Below are positions 8,666 through 17,133 of a DNA stretch of 64,000 nucleotides, one piece after another; position 1 is the first letter of the stretch; every line of letters begins with the position of its first letter. Made by a program: the position numbers and the translations under genes. Location: positions 372,001 to 436,000 of the forward strand of contig NZ_JAHYBZ010000001.1 of NCBI RefSeq assembly GCF_019430885.1, given 5' to 3'. This stretch comes from Roseomonas alba (lineage in GTDB: Bacteria; Pseudomonadota; Alphaproteobacteria; Acetobacterales; Acetobacteraceae). The notes under the pieces are model-generated. The model was given only the letters and a program-made list of their open reading frames with translations, was not told the DNA's origin and searched no databases.

Positions 8666-10107
8666 TTGCCCGCCGGGGATTGCTCGCCGCACCGCTGCTG
8701 CTCGCCGCGCCGGCGCTGCGCGCGCAGTCGTTCACCCTGCGCCAGGACCTCTTCGTCGCGCCGGGTCTGCGGGAGGGCGTGCTGATCCGCTGGGGCGACC
8801 GCGTGACCTTCGACGCGCCGGACTGGACGCCTGCCCGCCCCACCGCCGAGGCCGCCGCCGCGCAATTCGGGTGGGATGCCCGCATCGTGGCGCTGATCCC
8901 TTCGCCGGAGGCCTCCGACGGCGTGCCGCGCGCGGTGCTGGTGGTCGCGCATCCGACCGTGGATGCGGCGATGGCCTTCCCCGGCGGCCGCGACATCCCG
9001 GCCGTCGCCGGCGCCATGCAGGGTGCGACCCTGGTCAATGTCGCGCGGCGTGGCGGCACCTGGGTGGTCGTGGATGGCGGCTTCCAGAACCGCCGCCTGA
9101 CGGCGGCGACGCTGTGCCGCATCGGCACGGATGGCGGCCCGGCGGCCGGCATCGTCGGCGTCACCGGCGGCTGCGTCACCCCCTGGGGCAGCGTGCTGCT
9201 CGCCGAGGGCGGTGCCGCCGCCTGGGTCGGCCGCTTGCCCGGGCTCGAATCGAGCACCACCGGCATGCTGGTGGAGGTCGATCCCTCCGATCCCGTTTCC
9301 GTCCCCGTGAAGCGTGCCGCGCCGGGCCGCTTCGGCGCCGTGGACGCGGCGGCGGGCCTCGCGGCCGATGGCCGCGCCGTGGTCTGGATGGTTGATGGCC
9401 GGCCGGGCGGCTACCTCTATCGCTTCCTGTCGAACGACACGGCGGGAGCGCGGGCGCTCGACGCCGGCCGCATGGCCGCCGCGCGCTTCGAGGGCGGGTC
9501 CCTGCGCTGGCTGCCCCTGCCCGAAGGCGATCCCCTCGCCGCCGCGCGCGGGGTGGGCGCGACGGCGCTCGATCAGCCCTGGGCGGTTGCCCTCGATGCG
9601 CAGCGGCAGAGGCTATGCGTCGCAACGCGCGGCGGCGCCGGCCAGGCGTTCGCCCTTCGCGCCGCCGCGGGCGACCTGGCCTCCGAGACCGGTATCGCCG
9701 AAACGCTGCTGCAAGGCCGCGAGGCCCCGGCCCAGCCGCCTGCGCGGCGCGGCGAGGCGCCCACGCCGGTCCCGGCCTGGCCCTGGGCGCCGGCCTCGCT
9801 GGCCTTCGATGGCGCAGGCGCCCTGCTGGTCGGCACCGATCGCGGCGCCCGGCCGGGTGCGCTGCCCGAGGCCTTCTACCGCGTCCCGACCGAGGGCGCC
9901 GATCGCGGCCAGCCCTCCCTGCTCATGGCCGTCCCGGTCGGGGCGGCAGCCTCCGGCGCGGCCGTGACGGCGGATGGCACGCTGCTCGCCGCCGTGGCCC
10001 ATCCCGGTGCGACGCCCGGCGCGAACTGGGCCAATCCCGCGACCCGCTGGCCGGCCTTCCGCGCGGATGAACCGCCACGCAGCACGATCATGCTGCTCGG
10101 GCGCTGA
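8662..10107 (+). CDS. PhoX/DUF839-family secreted protein
   Basis: The 481-residue protein has a signal peptide (MIARRGLLAAPLLLAAPALRA) containing a double arginine but not a complete Tat motif. The body is beta-propeller-like and carries GGCVTPWGSVLLAEG, equivalent to the hallmark TPWGT-type segment of PhoX alkaline phosphatases, together with GYLYRF and STIMLL-type endings. PhoX enzymes use Ca/Fe to hydrolyse phosphate monoesters, but they are usually about 600 residues or more. This shorter version may have lost part of the active site, so enzymatic activity is uncertain. It starts within the stop of the molybdoenzyme gene (ATGA). Confidence 0.72.
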   Translation: MIARRGLLAAPLLLAAPALRAQSFTLRQDLFVAPGLREGVLIRWGDRVTFDAPDWTPARPTAEAAAAQFGWDARIVALIPSPEASDGVPRAVLVVAHPTVDAAMAFPGGRDIPAVAGAMQGATLVNVARRGGTWVVVDGGFQNRRLTAATLCRIGTDGGPAAGIVGVTGGCVTPWGSVLLAEGGAAAWVGRLPGLESSTTGMLVEVDPSDPVSVPVKRAAPGRFGAVDAAAGLAADGRAVVWMVDGRPGGYLYRFLSNDTAGARALDAGRMAAARFEGGSLRWLPLPEGDPLAAARGVGATALDQPWAVALDAQRQRLCVATRGGAGQAFALRAAAGDLASETGIAETLLQGREAPAQPPARRGEAPTPVPAWPWAPASLAFDGAGALLVGTDRGARPGALPEAFYRVPTEGADRGQPSLLMAVPVGAAASGAAVTADGTLLAAVAHPGATPGANWANPATRWPAFRADEPPRSTIMLLGR

Positions 10108-10114
10108 GGCGGCG

Positions 10115-10636
10115 CTATTGCGGGGTGGGCTGGAGCTTCGCGGTGTCGAAGCCCTCCCGCCGCGCGATGGCGATGGCCGCATCACGGTCGGCCGGCGCCA
10201 TCTGCGGCGTGCGCGACAGGATCCACAGGTAGTCGCGCCCCGGCGCCCCCACCACGGCCCAGCGATAGTCGGGATCGAGCCCGATCACCCAGTAATCCCC
10301 GTAGAAGGGCCAGAAGAAGGTCACGCGCAGCCGGTCATTGCCGGGTGACGCGCTGTAGGCCGTGCCCTCCGCAACGCTTTCCGCCCCGCCCGCCAGCCCG
10401 TTGCGGCATCGGTTCACCACGCTGACCTTGCCGTCAGGCCGCGGGGTGTAGGTCGCGGTCGTGTATTCGCAGCGGATGCGCGCGCTGTCCTGGAAGGAGG
10501 TCGGGAAGCGCGCGATTTCGTACCACTGCCCTGCGTAGCGGGCGAGGTCGACCTGTCCCACCGTGCGTGGCGTGCCCGGACCGGGTTCCGTCGAACAGGC
10601 GGCCAGCAGGGCCAGGGCAGGCAGCAATCGGCGCAT
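10115..10636 (-). CDS. blc: Bacterial lipocalin (Blc-like outer-membrane lipoprotein)
   Basis: The 173-residue lipoprotein has a lipobox ending LLAAC (lipidated C14). The lipocalin signature follows (YAGQWYEIARFPTSFQ, with the invariant G-W pair), then strands including FFWPFYGDYWVIGLD and a C-terminal YLWILSRTP segment as in E. coli Blc. It probably binds lipids or lysophospholipids at the outer membrane. It is the downstream member of a pair with the polysaccharide deacetylase: that stop codon lies 1 bp before this start. It converges on the PhoX-like gene with 7 bp between stops. Confidence 0.88.
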   Translation of the reverse strand: MRRLLPALALLAACSTEPGPGTPRTVGQVDLARYAGQWYEIARFPTSFQDSARIRCEYTTATYTPRPDGKVSVVNRCRNGLAGGAESVAEGTAYSASPGNDRLRVTFFWPFYGDYWVIGLDPDYRWAVVGAPGRDYLWILSRTPQMAPADRDAAIAIARREGFDTAKLQPTPQ

Positions 10637-10637
10637 C

Positions 10638-11531
10638 TCACTCTCCCGGAATGGTGCCTGGCGGCAGCCCCGTCACATGGTCGAGGATGCCGACCGCGGT
10701 CGTGACCCAGACAACGCCGCGCCGCGCCGCGAGATGCATCAGCGCCCGCCGCAATTGCCGCAGCCGATAGGGCTGGCCCACGAGATACGGATGCAGCGCG
10801 ATCCCCATCACCTGCGGCAACCCGTCCCGCGTCTGGAGCAGCCGCTCCTCGAAATCGTCGATGATCATGTCGGCGAACTGCGCCGCGCCATCCTTCCGCC
10901 CGACGATGGAGGGGATGTCGTTGATCTCCTGCGGGTAGGGGATGGCAAGCAGCCTGCCCGCCCGCGTTCGCTTCCAGATCGGCGCGTCATCCGCCGCCCA
11001 GTTCAGCGAATAGGCATAGCCCGCCTCGGCCAGCAGGTCGGGCGTGACCCGCGACTCGGCGATCCAGGGGGACAGCCAGCCGCGCGGTGCCTTGCCTTCA
11101 TGCGCGACGATCGCCGCGGTGCTCTCCGCGATCAGTGTGCGTTCCTCGGCCTCCGGCAGCACGGACTGGCGTTCGGAATTGGTCCGCCCATGCCCGGCGA
11201 TCTCGTCCCCCCGCCGGCGATGCGCCGCGACCAGCGACGGCGCATAGGCATACATCGCGCTGTTGAGCAGCACCGTCGCGGGGAAGCCGACCTCGTCCAG
11301 CAATTCGATCAGCCGCCAGGCGCCCACCCGGTTGCCGTAGTCCCGCCAGGCGAAGTTCAGGATGTCCGGCTGCGGCCCGCCCGGCGCGAGCTCCGCTCCC
11401 AGCCCCTCGCCAAACGCGAAATGCTCCAGGTTCACGCCGAGATAGACCGCGAGCTTCGCCCCGCCCGGCCACTCATAGGCCTTCCGCTCCGGCCAGGGAT
11501 GGTAGTCGTAGCGGTCATGGGTGGGCAGCAT
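10638..11531 (-). CDS. Polysaccharide deacetylase / PuuE-like hydrolase
   Basis: The 297-residue protein belongs to the NodB-homology superfamily. The N-terminal region has YLGVNLEHF followed by NFAWRDYGNRVG, the middle has GDEIAGHGRTNSERQ, and the C-terminal catalytic region has PRGWLSP and GIALHPYLVGQP. This layout is closer to the allantoinase-like (PuuE) and carbohydrate-deacetylase branch than to classic chitooligosaccharide deacetylases. There is no signal peptide, so it is probably cytoplasmic. The ATG at 11531 has an AGGTG-type site upstream. It is divergent from cydD and closely linked to the lipocalin. Confidence 0.82.
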   Translation of the reverse strand: MLPTHDRYDYHPWPERKAYEWPGGAKLAVYLGVNLEHFAFGEGLGAELAPGGPQPDILNFAWRDYGNRVGAWRLIELLDEVGFPATVLLNSAMYAYAPSLVAAHRRRGDEIAGHGRTNSERQSVLPEAEERTLIAESTAAIVAHEGKAPRGWLSPWIAESRVTPDLLAEAGYAYSLNWAADDAPIWKRTRAGRLLAIPYPQEINDIPSIVGRKDGAAQFADMIIDDFEERLLQTRDGLPQVMGIALHPYLVGQPYRLRQLRRALMHLAARRGVVWVTTAVGILDHVTGLPPGTIPGE

Positions 11532-11630
11532 CGGGCACCTCCTGGCCCGTCCTGATGCCGCCGGGCCACGGCGCCGGCAAGTCGTGGCATCCCGATTTCG
11601 GACCCGTCGCATCTCGGCTAGAACGCCGCC

Positions 11631-13307
11631 ATGGCATCCCCCGAACCGCGAGCAGAGCACGCCGCCGCTGCCCTGCTGAAGCGAGAGGCCCGGGCCGAGC
11701 GGTCGCGCCTCCTCCCGCCTGTCCTCATCGGACTCGGGATCGTCGCCTGTGGCATCGCACAGGCATTTCTTCTGGCGCGGCTTCTGGCGACGCTGCTCGG
11801 CCGCGCCGATGCCGGCTGGGCGGAACTCGCCGCCGCGGCGGTGCTGGCCCTGCTCATGGCGGGCCTCGGCATCGCCCAGGAACGCGCGCAGCTCGCGGCC
11901 GGCGAGGCCGCCAAGTCCCGCCTGCGCGCCACCGCCTTCGCCCGGCTGCTCGCCGCCGGCCCCGCCGATGACCGCGCCGTGGGCCAGAAGAGCGCCCTCG
12001 TCGTCGAACGCATCGAGGCGATGGAAGGCTACTTCGCGCGCTACCTGCCCGCGGCGATGCTGGCGCTGCTCGGGCCGCTGCTGGTCGCGGCCGCGACCTC
12101 CGTGATGGATCTGCGCAGCGGCCTGATCCTGCTCGGCTGCGGCCTGCTGGTACCGGTCATCCAGGCCATCACCGGCATCGGCGCCGCCCAGGCCAGCCGC
12201 CGGCAATTCGCCGCCCTGCAGCGCCTGTCCGGCCGCTTCCTCGACCGCATGCGCGGCCTGCCGGTGCTGGTGCTGTTCAACCAGCAGCAGGCCGAGGCGA
12301 CGCGCCTCGGCGCCGCGGCCGATGAGCTCCGCCGCCGCACCATGCGGGTGCTGCGCGTCGCCTTCGTCTCGGCCGGCGCGATGGAACTGCTCATCGCCGT
12401 CGCGTTGGCCTCGCTTGCCTACCACCATGGCGCACTGGTCCGAGGCGGCCATCCGGAGCCCGTCGCGGCGCTGTTCACCCTGCTGCTCGTCCCGGCCTTC
12501 TTCGCGCCGCTGCGGGCCTTTTCCGCCGCCTATCACGAACAGCTCTCGGCGCGCGGCGCGGCCGCCGACCTCGCCCCACTGCTCGACGCTCCGGACCCCG
12601 AGGGCCTGTTGCTCGAGGAAGTCCCGCCCAAGGTCACCATCACCTTCCAGGATGTGACGCTGTCCTACGCCCCCGATCGCCCGCCGGCGCTCGACGGCCT
12701 GTCCCTGCGCGCCATGCCGGGGGAAACCGTGCTGCTGACCGGCCCCTCCGGCGCCGGCAAGACCAGCGTGCTGCGCATCCTCATGGGCTTCCGCCGCCCG
12801 GATGCCGGGCGCGTCGCCATCAACGGCCGCGACGCGATGCTGCTGAGGCCGGCGGAGCTCCGTCGCCTCTCCTCCTATGTCGGCCAGCGCGCCTTCATCT
12901 TCCACGACACGATCCGCGAGAACATCCGCTTCGCCCGCCCCGAGGCCGATGACGCCGCCGTCGAGGCCGCAGCGCGCGCCGCCCAGGTGATGGAATTCGC
13001 CGCCGACCTGCCCCAGGGCCTCGACACGCCGGTCGGCGAGGGCGGCTTCGGCCTGTCCGGCGGCCAGGCCCAGCGCGTCGCGGTCGCCCGCGCCTTCCTG
13101 CGCGACACGCCGCTGGTGCTGCTCGACGAGCCGACCGCGCATCTCGACCCGGGCACGGAGGCGGTGGTGCTCGACGCGCTGCGCAGGCTCTGCATCGGCC
13201 GCACCGCCATCGTCGCCACCCATGCGCGGGTGGCGCGCAACGCCTTCGGCCGCGTGCTGGAGATGCAGGCGGGCCGCGCCGGCGCCCCCCGCATGGCAGG
13301 TGAGTGA
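11631..13307 (+). CDS. cydD: Thiol reductant ABC exporter, CydD subunit
   Basis: This is a 558-residue fused ABC half-transporter. About 330 residues form the six-helix membrane domain and the rest is an ATPase with Walker A GPSGAGKTS (about 370), signature LSGGQAQR (about 473) and Walker B LVLLDEPTAHLD. With CydC it exports glutathione and cysteine to the periplasm, which is needed for assembly of cytochrome bd and c-type haem proteins. Its last codons overlap the cydC start (ATGA), so the two subunits are translationally coupled. The usual cydAB partners are not downstream. Confidence 0.92.
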   Translation: MASPEPRAEHAAAALLKREARAERSRLLPPVLIGLGIVACGIAQAFLLARLLATLLGRADAGWAELAAAAVLALLMAGLGIAQERAQLAAGEAAKSRLRATAFARLLAAGPADDRAVGQKSALVVERIEAMEGYFARYLPAAMLALLGPLLVAAATSVMDLRSGLILLGCGLLVPVIQAITGIGAAQASRRQFAALQRLSGRFLDRMRGLPVLVLFNQQQAEATRLGAAADELRRRTMRVLRVAFVSAGAMELLIAVALASLAYHHGALVRGGHPEPVAALFTLLLVPAFFAPLRAFSAAYHEQLSARGAAADLAPLLDAPDPEGLLLEEVPPKVTITFQDVTLSYAPDRPPALDGLSLRAMPGETVLLTGPSGAGKTSVLRILMGFRRPDAGRVAINGRDAMLLRPAELRRLSSYVGQRAFIFHDTIRENIRFARPEADDAAVEAAARAAQVMEFAADLPQGLDTPVGEGGFGLSGGQAQRVAVARAFLRDTPLVLLDEPTAHLDPGTEAVVLDALRRLCIGRTAIVATHARVARNAFGRVLEMQAGRAGAPRMAGE

Positions 13308-14977
13308 TGCGACACGACGTCTTCCGGGTTCTCCGCCTGTGGCGCGGCCATGCCGGATGGCTGACGGCGGGCGTTGCCATGGCGGTGCTCTCCGCCCTGT
13401 CGGGCGTTGCGCTGCTGGTGCTCGCCGCGCGCGTCATCTCGGGCGCCGTGGCGCAGGGCAGCGGCGCGCCCGTGCTGGTGGTGGGCTTCGGGATCACGGC
13501 CCTGCTCTGGCTGCGGCCGGTGATGCTGTTCCGTCCCGTCGCCCGGTACCTCGAACGGCTGGTGACGCATGAGGCGACCTTCCGCGCCCTGGCCCAGACC
13601 CGGGTGTGGTTCTTCGGCCGCCTGGCCCAGCGCCTGCCGGCCGGGCTCGGCCTGCGCCGCGCCGGCGACCTGCTCGGCCGCCTGGTCGCGGATGTCGAGG
13701 CGCTGGACGGGCTCTATCTGCGCGTCATCGTCCCCGCCGCGGCGGCGCTCGCCGTGGTGGTCACCATGGCGCTCGTCGTCGGCGCCGCCTCGCCAGGCCT
13801 CGCGGCCATCCTGGCCCTGCCGCTCGCCGCCGCGCTGGTCCTGCCGATGCTGCTCGCCCCCGCCGCGGCGCGGGCCGGGGCCGAGGTCGCCGAGGCCCAG
13901 GGTGCGCTGCGCAGCGCCGTCGTCGAACCGCTGACGGGACTCGAGGACACCCTCGCCGCCAATGGCGAGGCCCGCGCCGCCGCGCGCGTGGCGGCCGAGG
14001 GCGCGACCCTCGCCGCCGCGCAGACGCGCCTCGCGCGCCGCGCGGCCTGGGGCGGCGCGATGGGCTCCCTGCTGACCCAGGTGGCGCTGCTCGGGTGCCT
14101 CGCCTGGGCGCTGGCGTCGCGGGACCATGCTGTCGCGACCGGGCTGCTCGCGGTCTTCCTTGCCTTCGCCGCCGCCGAGGCGCTCAGCCTGATGCCGCGT
14201 GCCGGCGCCGCGCTCGCCGCGGCCGGCGCCGCCGCGCATCGGCTGTTCGAAGCCGCCGACACCCCCGAACCCGTGCCCGACCCTTCCGCGCCGGCGCCGC
14301 TGCCGAAGGGCCATGCGCTGCGCCTGTCGGGCGTCACCTTTGCCTGGGCCCCCGACCGCCCGGCCGTCTTCGACGGGCTCGACCTGGACGTGCCCGAGGG
14401 CGCGCGCATCGCGTTGCTGGGCCCCTCGGGCGCCGGCAAATCGACGCTCGCCGCCCTGCTGCTGAAATTCGCGGCGCCGCAATCCGGCAGCATCACGCTG
14501 GGCGGGATCGACATCGCGACGCTGGCCGCGGCCGATCTGCGCCGGCGGGTCGCCTGGCTCACCCAGGATGCGCGGCTGTTCGACGACAGCATCGCCGCCA
14601 ATCTGCGCCTCGCCGCGCCGGAGGCGACCGAGGCCGAACTCTGGCGGGCGCTCGACCGCGCGCAGATCGGGGACCTCATCCGCAGTCTGCCCGAAGGGCT
14701 GGAAACCCAGTGCGGCGAAGGCGGCACGCGCTTCTCCGGCGGCCAGGGCCGGCGCCTCGCCTTGGCCCGCACGCTGCTCTCCCCCGCCTCGGTGCTCATC
14801 CTGGATGAACCGGCCGCCGGTCTCGATGCCGATACCGAGCGCGCCTTCCTCGCCACGCTGGACGAGGCGATGGCGGGCCGCAGCGTCATCCTGATCCTGC
14901 ACCGGCTGATCGGCGTCGAGCGGCCAACGCGCATCCTGCGCCTGGTCGGCGGCCGGGCGATCCCGGCCACCGGTTGA
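13304..14977 (+). CDS. cydC: Thiol reductant ABC exporter, CydC subunit
   Basis: The 557-residue second half of the CydDC heterodimer has an N-terminal membrane domain and a C-terminal ATPase with Walker A GPSGAGKST (about 372), signature FSGGQGRRLALART (about 476) and Walker B VLILDEPAAGLD. The H-loop histidine is in LILHRLIG. It starts 4 bp inside cydD. Downstream is a palindromic intergenic element rather than cydAB. The order cydD then cydC, and the paired lengths near 557 residues, agree with the family. Confidence 0.92.
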   Translation: MMRHDVFRVLRLWRGHAGWLTAGVAMAVLSALSGVALLVLAARVISGAVAQGSGAPVLVVGFGITALLWLRPVMLFRPVARYLERLVTHEATFRALAQTRVWFFGRLAQRLPAGLGLRRAGDLLGRLVADVEALDGLYLRVIVPAAAALAVVVTMALVVGAASPGLAAILALPLAAALVLPMLLAPAAARAGAEVAEAQGALRSAVVEPLTGLEDTLAANGEARAAARVAAEGATLAAAQTRLARRAAWGGAMGSLLTQVALLGCLAWALASRDHAVATGLLAVFLAFAAAEALSLMPRAGAALAAAGAAAHRLFEAADTPEPVPDPSAPAPLPKGHALRLSGVTFAWAPDRPAVFDGLDLDVPEGARIALLGPSGAGKSTLAALLLKFAAPQSGSITLGGIDIATLAAADLRRRVAWLTQDARLFDDSIAANLRLAAPEATEAELWRALDRAQIGDLIRSLPEGLETQCGEGGTRFSGGQGRRLALARTLLSPASVLILDEPAAGLDADTERAFLATLDEAMAGRSVILILHRLIGVERPTRILRLVGGRAIPATG

Positions 14978-15107
14978 GAGACCGTTTGAAAAATCCGGCA
15001 CCAGCCCTCATCCCCGCCGGGCCACCCCATTCAGCATACTGACGTTGGATGGCCGGCTGGGGATGCGGGCCGGTGCCGGACAGCAAATGCGCCGATTGGC
15101 GCATTTC
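14978..15107. repeat. Dispersed palindromic element, family B, copy 1
   Basis: The element begins GAGACCGTTTGAAAAATCC right at the cydC stop. It contains TCCGGCACC near the left and its inverse GGCCGGTGCCGGA near the right, with CATTCAGCATACTGACG in the middle. It ends in a perfect small palindrome, AATGCGCC-GATT-GGCGCATT (15086-15105). Similar sequences lie at 30443, about 34495 and 42267. It sits between the convergent cydC and hsp20 genes and may act as a bidirectional terminator. Confidence 0.7.
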
Positions 15108-15127
15108 CACGCGGCCTCTCGACGGGA

Positions 15128-15595
15128 TCAGCCGGCCGCGGCGGGCTTGCCGATCGGAATGCGGTTGGCCTTCGCCTCGGCCTCGGGCGGCCGCTTCAGG
15201 GTGACGGTCAGCACGCCCTTGTCGAAGGCGGCCGTCGCATCGGCCGGGTTGGGCGACCAGGGCAGGGCGAGGCTGCGCCGGAAGCTGCCATAGGACCGCT
15301 CGGCGAGGTGAAGGCCCTCCTTATCCTCGGTCTTCTCCGCGCGCTTCTCGCCGGACAGGGTCAGCATGTCGCCGTCCAGCGATACCTCGACATCCTTCTC
15401 CTCGATCCCCGGCAGCTCGGCGGTGACGGTCAGGCCCTCGGCGGTCTCCTTCACCTCGATCTTGGGTGCGAAGCCCGTAACCGAGGCAGGGCTGCCTCCG
15501 AACATTTGATCGAAGACCCGGTTCACCTCCCGCTGTAACGTTCCGAACAGGTCGGACGGGTTTTCCGGGCGCGGCATTGGAAGACGGGCACTCAT
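15128..15595 (-). CDS. Hsp20/alpha-crystallin small heat-shock protein
   Basis: This is a 155-residue small heat-shock protein. The N-terminal arm contains DLFGTLQREVNRVFDQMFGG. The alpha-crystallin domain spans about residues 44-140 with the strand motifs ELPGIEEKDVEVSLDG and FDKGVLTVTLKRP; the A-x-x-x-G-V-L-T-V signature is intact. A short C-terminal tail carries IPIGKP, the I-x-I type anchor used in oligomer assembly. It holds unfolding proteins for refolding by ATP-driven chaperones. The ATG at 15595 is preceded by a very strong AAGGAGGGAG site. The gene is divergent from the radical SAM gene. Confidence 0.93.
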   Translation of the reverse strand: MSARLPMPRPENPSDLFGTLQREVNRVFDQMFGGSPASVTGFAPKIEVKETAEGLTVTAELPGIEEKDVEVSLDGDMLTLSGEKRAEKTEDKEGLHLAERSYGSFRRSLALPWSPNPADATAAFDKGVLTVTLKRPPEAEAKANRIPIGKPAAAG

Positions 15596-15724
15596 GGCTT
15601 TCTCCCTCCTTGCACGCTGGCAGGGCCGGTCGAAGGGCCCACAGGCCAGTGGGATCTGGGTAGCGCCACTGGCACCGAAGGTGCTTTGCCCTGGATCAAC
15701 CTCTGTGGGGCGCCATTGGTGACC

Positions 15725-16678
15725 ATGTCGTTGCAGACACTGCCCCGCCCGCTCGACCCGGCGAAGTTCCGCGATCCTGCCGTCACCGCCAAGGGCGAGC
15801 CCCGGGCGAGCGTGCCGCTGACCGGCCTGCGCACCCTCTGGGTGAATACCGGCACGCTGTGCAACATCACCTGCCGGCATTGCTACATCGAGAGCAGCCC
15901 GACCAACGATGCGCTCGTCTATCTCGGCGCCGCCGAACTGGCGGCCTATCTCGACGAGGCTGCGGCCCTCGGCATGCCGCTCACCGAGATCGGCTTCACC
16001 GGCGGCGAGCCCTTCCTGAACCGCGACCTGCCGGCGATGCTGCGCGACGTGCTCGGGCGCGGGCTGTCGGCCCTGGTGCTGACCAATGCCATGAAGCCGA
16101 TGATGAACCATGCGTCGGCGCTGCTCGCCCTGCGCGAGGCCTTCGGCGATCGGCTGACCCTGCGGGTCTCCCTCGACCACCACGATCCGGTGCTGCACGA
16201 CGCCGAACGCGGGGACGGCAGCTTTGCGAAGACCCTTGATGGGCTGGTCTGGCTCGCCCGCCACGGCTTCCACATCCATGTCGCCGGCCGCGCCGGCTTC
16301 GGCGTCGGGGCCGAGGCGGCGATGCGGGCCGGATACGCCGCGCTCTTCGCCGCCCTTGGCATCCCGGTCGATGCCGCCGACCCCGTGGCGCTGATGCTCT
16401 TCCCCGAGATGAATGCCGGCGCCGACGTGCCGGAGATCACCACCGCCTGCTGGGGCATCCTGCGCAAATCGCCCGACAGCCTGATGTGTGCCTCGGCACG
16501 GATGGTGGTGAAGCGCCGCGGTGCCGCGCGGCCATCGGTCGTCGCCTGCACGCTGCTGCCCTACGACCCGCAATTCGAACTCGGCGAATCCCTGGCCGAG
16601 GCCGCGCGGCCGGTGGCCCTGAACCACCCGCATTGCGCGACATTCTGCGTGCTCGGCGGCGCGGCCTGCTCGCGCTGA
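15725..16678 (+). CDS. Radical SAM protein with C-terminal cysteine cluster
   Basis: The 317-residue protein has the radical SAM CNITCRHC motif (CxxxCxxC) near residue 48 for the catalytic 4Fe-4S cluster, then TGGEP and a TIM-barrel-like middle. The C-terminal part is cysteine-rich (TTACWG, LMCAS, VVACTLL, CATFCVLGGAAC), which resembles an auxiliary-cluster SPASM/twitch region. Family members modify peptides or act in cofactor biosynthesis, but no precursor peptide or substrate gene is obvious nearby. The ATG at 15725 is chosen over an upstream TTG at 15686. The specific reaction is unknown. Confidence 0.82.
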   Translation: MSLQTLPRPLDPAKFRDPAVTAKGEPRASVPLTGLRTLWVNTGTLCNITCRHCYIESSPTNDALVYLGAAELAAYLDEAAALGMPLTEIGFTGGEPFLNRDLPAMLRDVLGRGLSALVLTNAMKPMMNHASALLALREAFGDRLTLRVSLDHHDPVLHDAERGDGSFAKTLDGLVWLARHGFHIHVAGRAGFGVGAEAAMRAGYAALFAALGIPVDAADPVALMLFPEMNAGADVPEITTACWGILRKSPDSLMCASARMVVKRRGAARPSVVACTLLPYDPQFELGESLAEAARPVALNHPHCATFCVLGGAACSR

Positions 16679-16749
16679 TCGCGCGCCAGTTGACGGCCAT
16701 GCCGGCTTCGCGCGACCAAGGGGGCATTCCAACCCGGAGTCGTTCCAAG

Positions 16750-17133
16750 ATGCGCCGCCGCACCTTCTTCGCCGCCGCTCCCGTCCTGCTGGCCGCTGCC
16801 TGTGCGACCCAGGAACCGCAGGGCCGTGCGATCACCGTCTTCTTCACCGAGGACAGCGCGCAGCTCGGCCCCGAGGCACAGGATGTGGTGAAGGGCGTCG
16901 CCGAGCGCGCCAAGACCATGCAGGGCCCCGTGTCGGTGCTCGGCTTTGCCGGCCCGGCGGGCGGCGTCGCCTATAACCGCGCATTGTCCGAGGCGCGCGC
17001 TCAGCATGTCGCCGACCTGCTGGTGCAGTTCGGCGTCGCGCGGGACCGCATCCGCATCGTGCCGCGCGGCCCGGTGCCCTTCGAGGCGGTGGCGACCGAG
17101 AGCCGGCGCGTCGAGATCCGCATCGGCGCCTGA
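16750..17133 (+). CDS. OmpA-like domain lipoprotein
   Basis: This is a 127-residue predicted lipoprotein. The signal [18 protein letters not shown] ends in a lipobox. The remainder is a compact OmpA/Pal-like domain: [17 protein letters not shown] supplies the first strand and helix, [17 protein letters not shown] the central helix, and SRRVEIRIG the last strand. In NxxLSxxRA of classical OmpA the asparagine and arginine contact peptidoglycan; here they appear as NRALSEARA. It probably tethers the envelope to the cell wall. It overlaps the helicase start as TGATG. Confidence 0.85.
   Translation: MRRRTFFAAAPVLLAAACATQEPQGRAITVFFTEDSAQLGPEAQDVVKGVAERAKTMQGPVSVLGFAGPAGGVAYNRALSEARAQHVADLLVQFGVARDRIRIVPRGPVPFEAVATESRRVEIRIGA

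Noticed and set aside
10638..13223. An 861-codon open frame running from the deacetylase across cydD on the minus strand
   Set aside because: Only the part downstream of the ATG at 11531 is a real gene; the rest is antisense to cydD.
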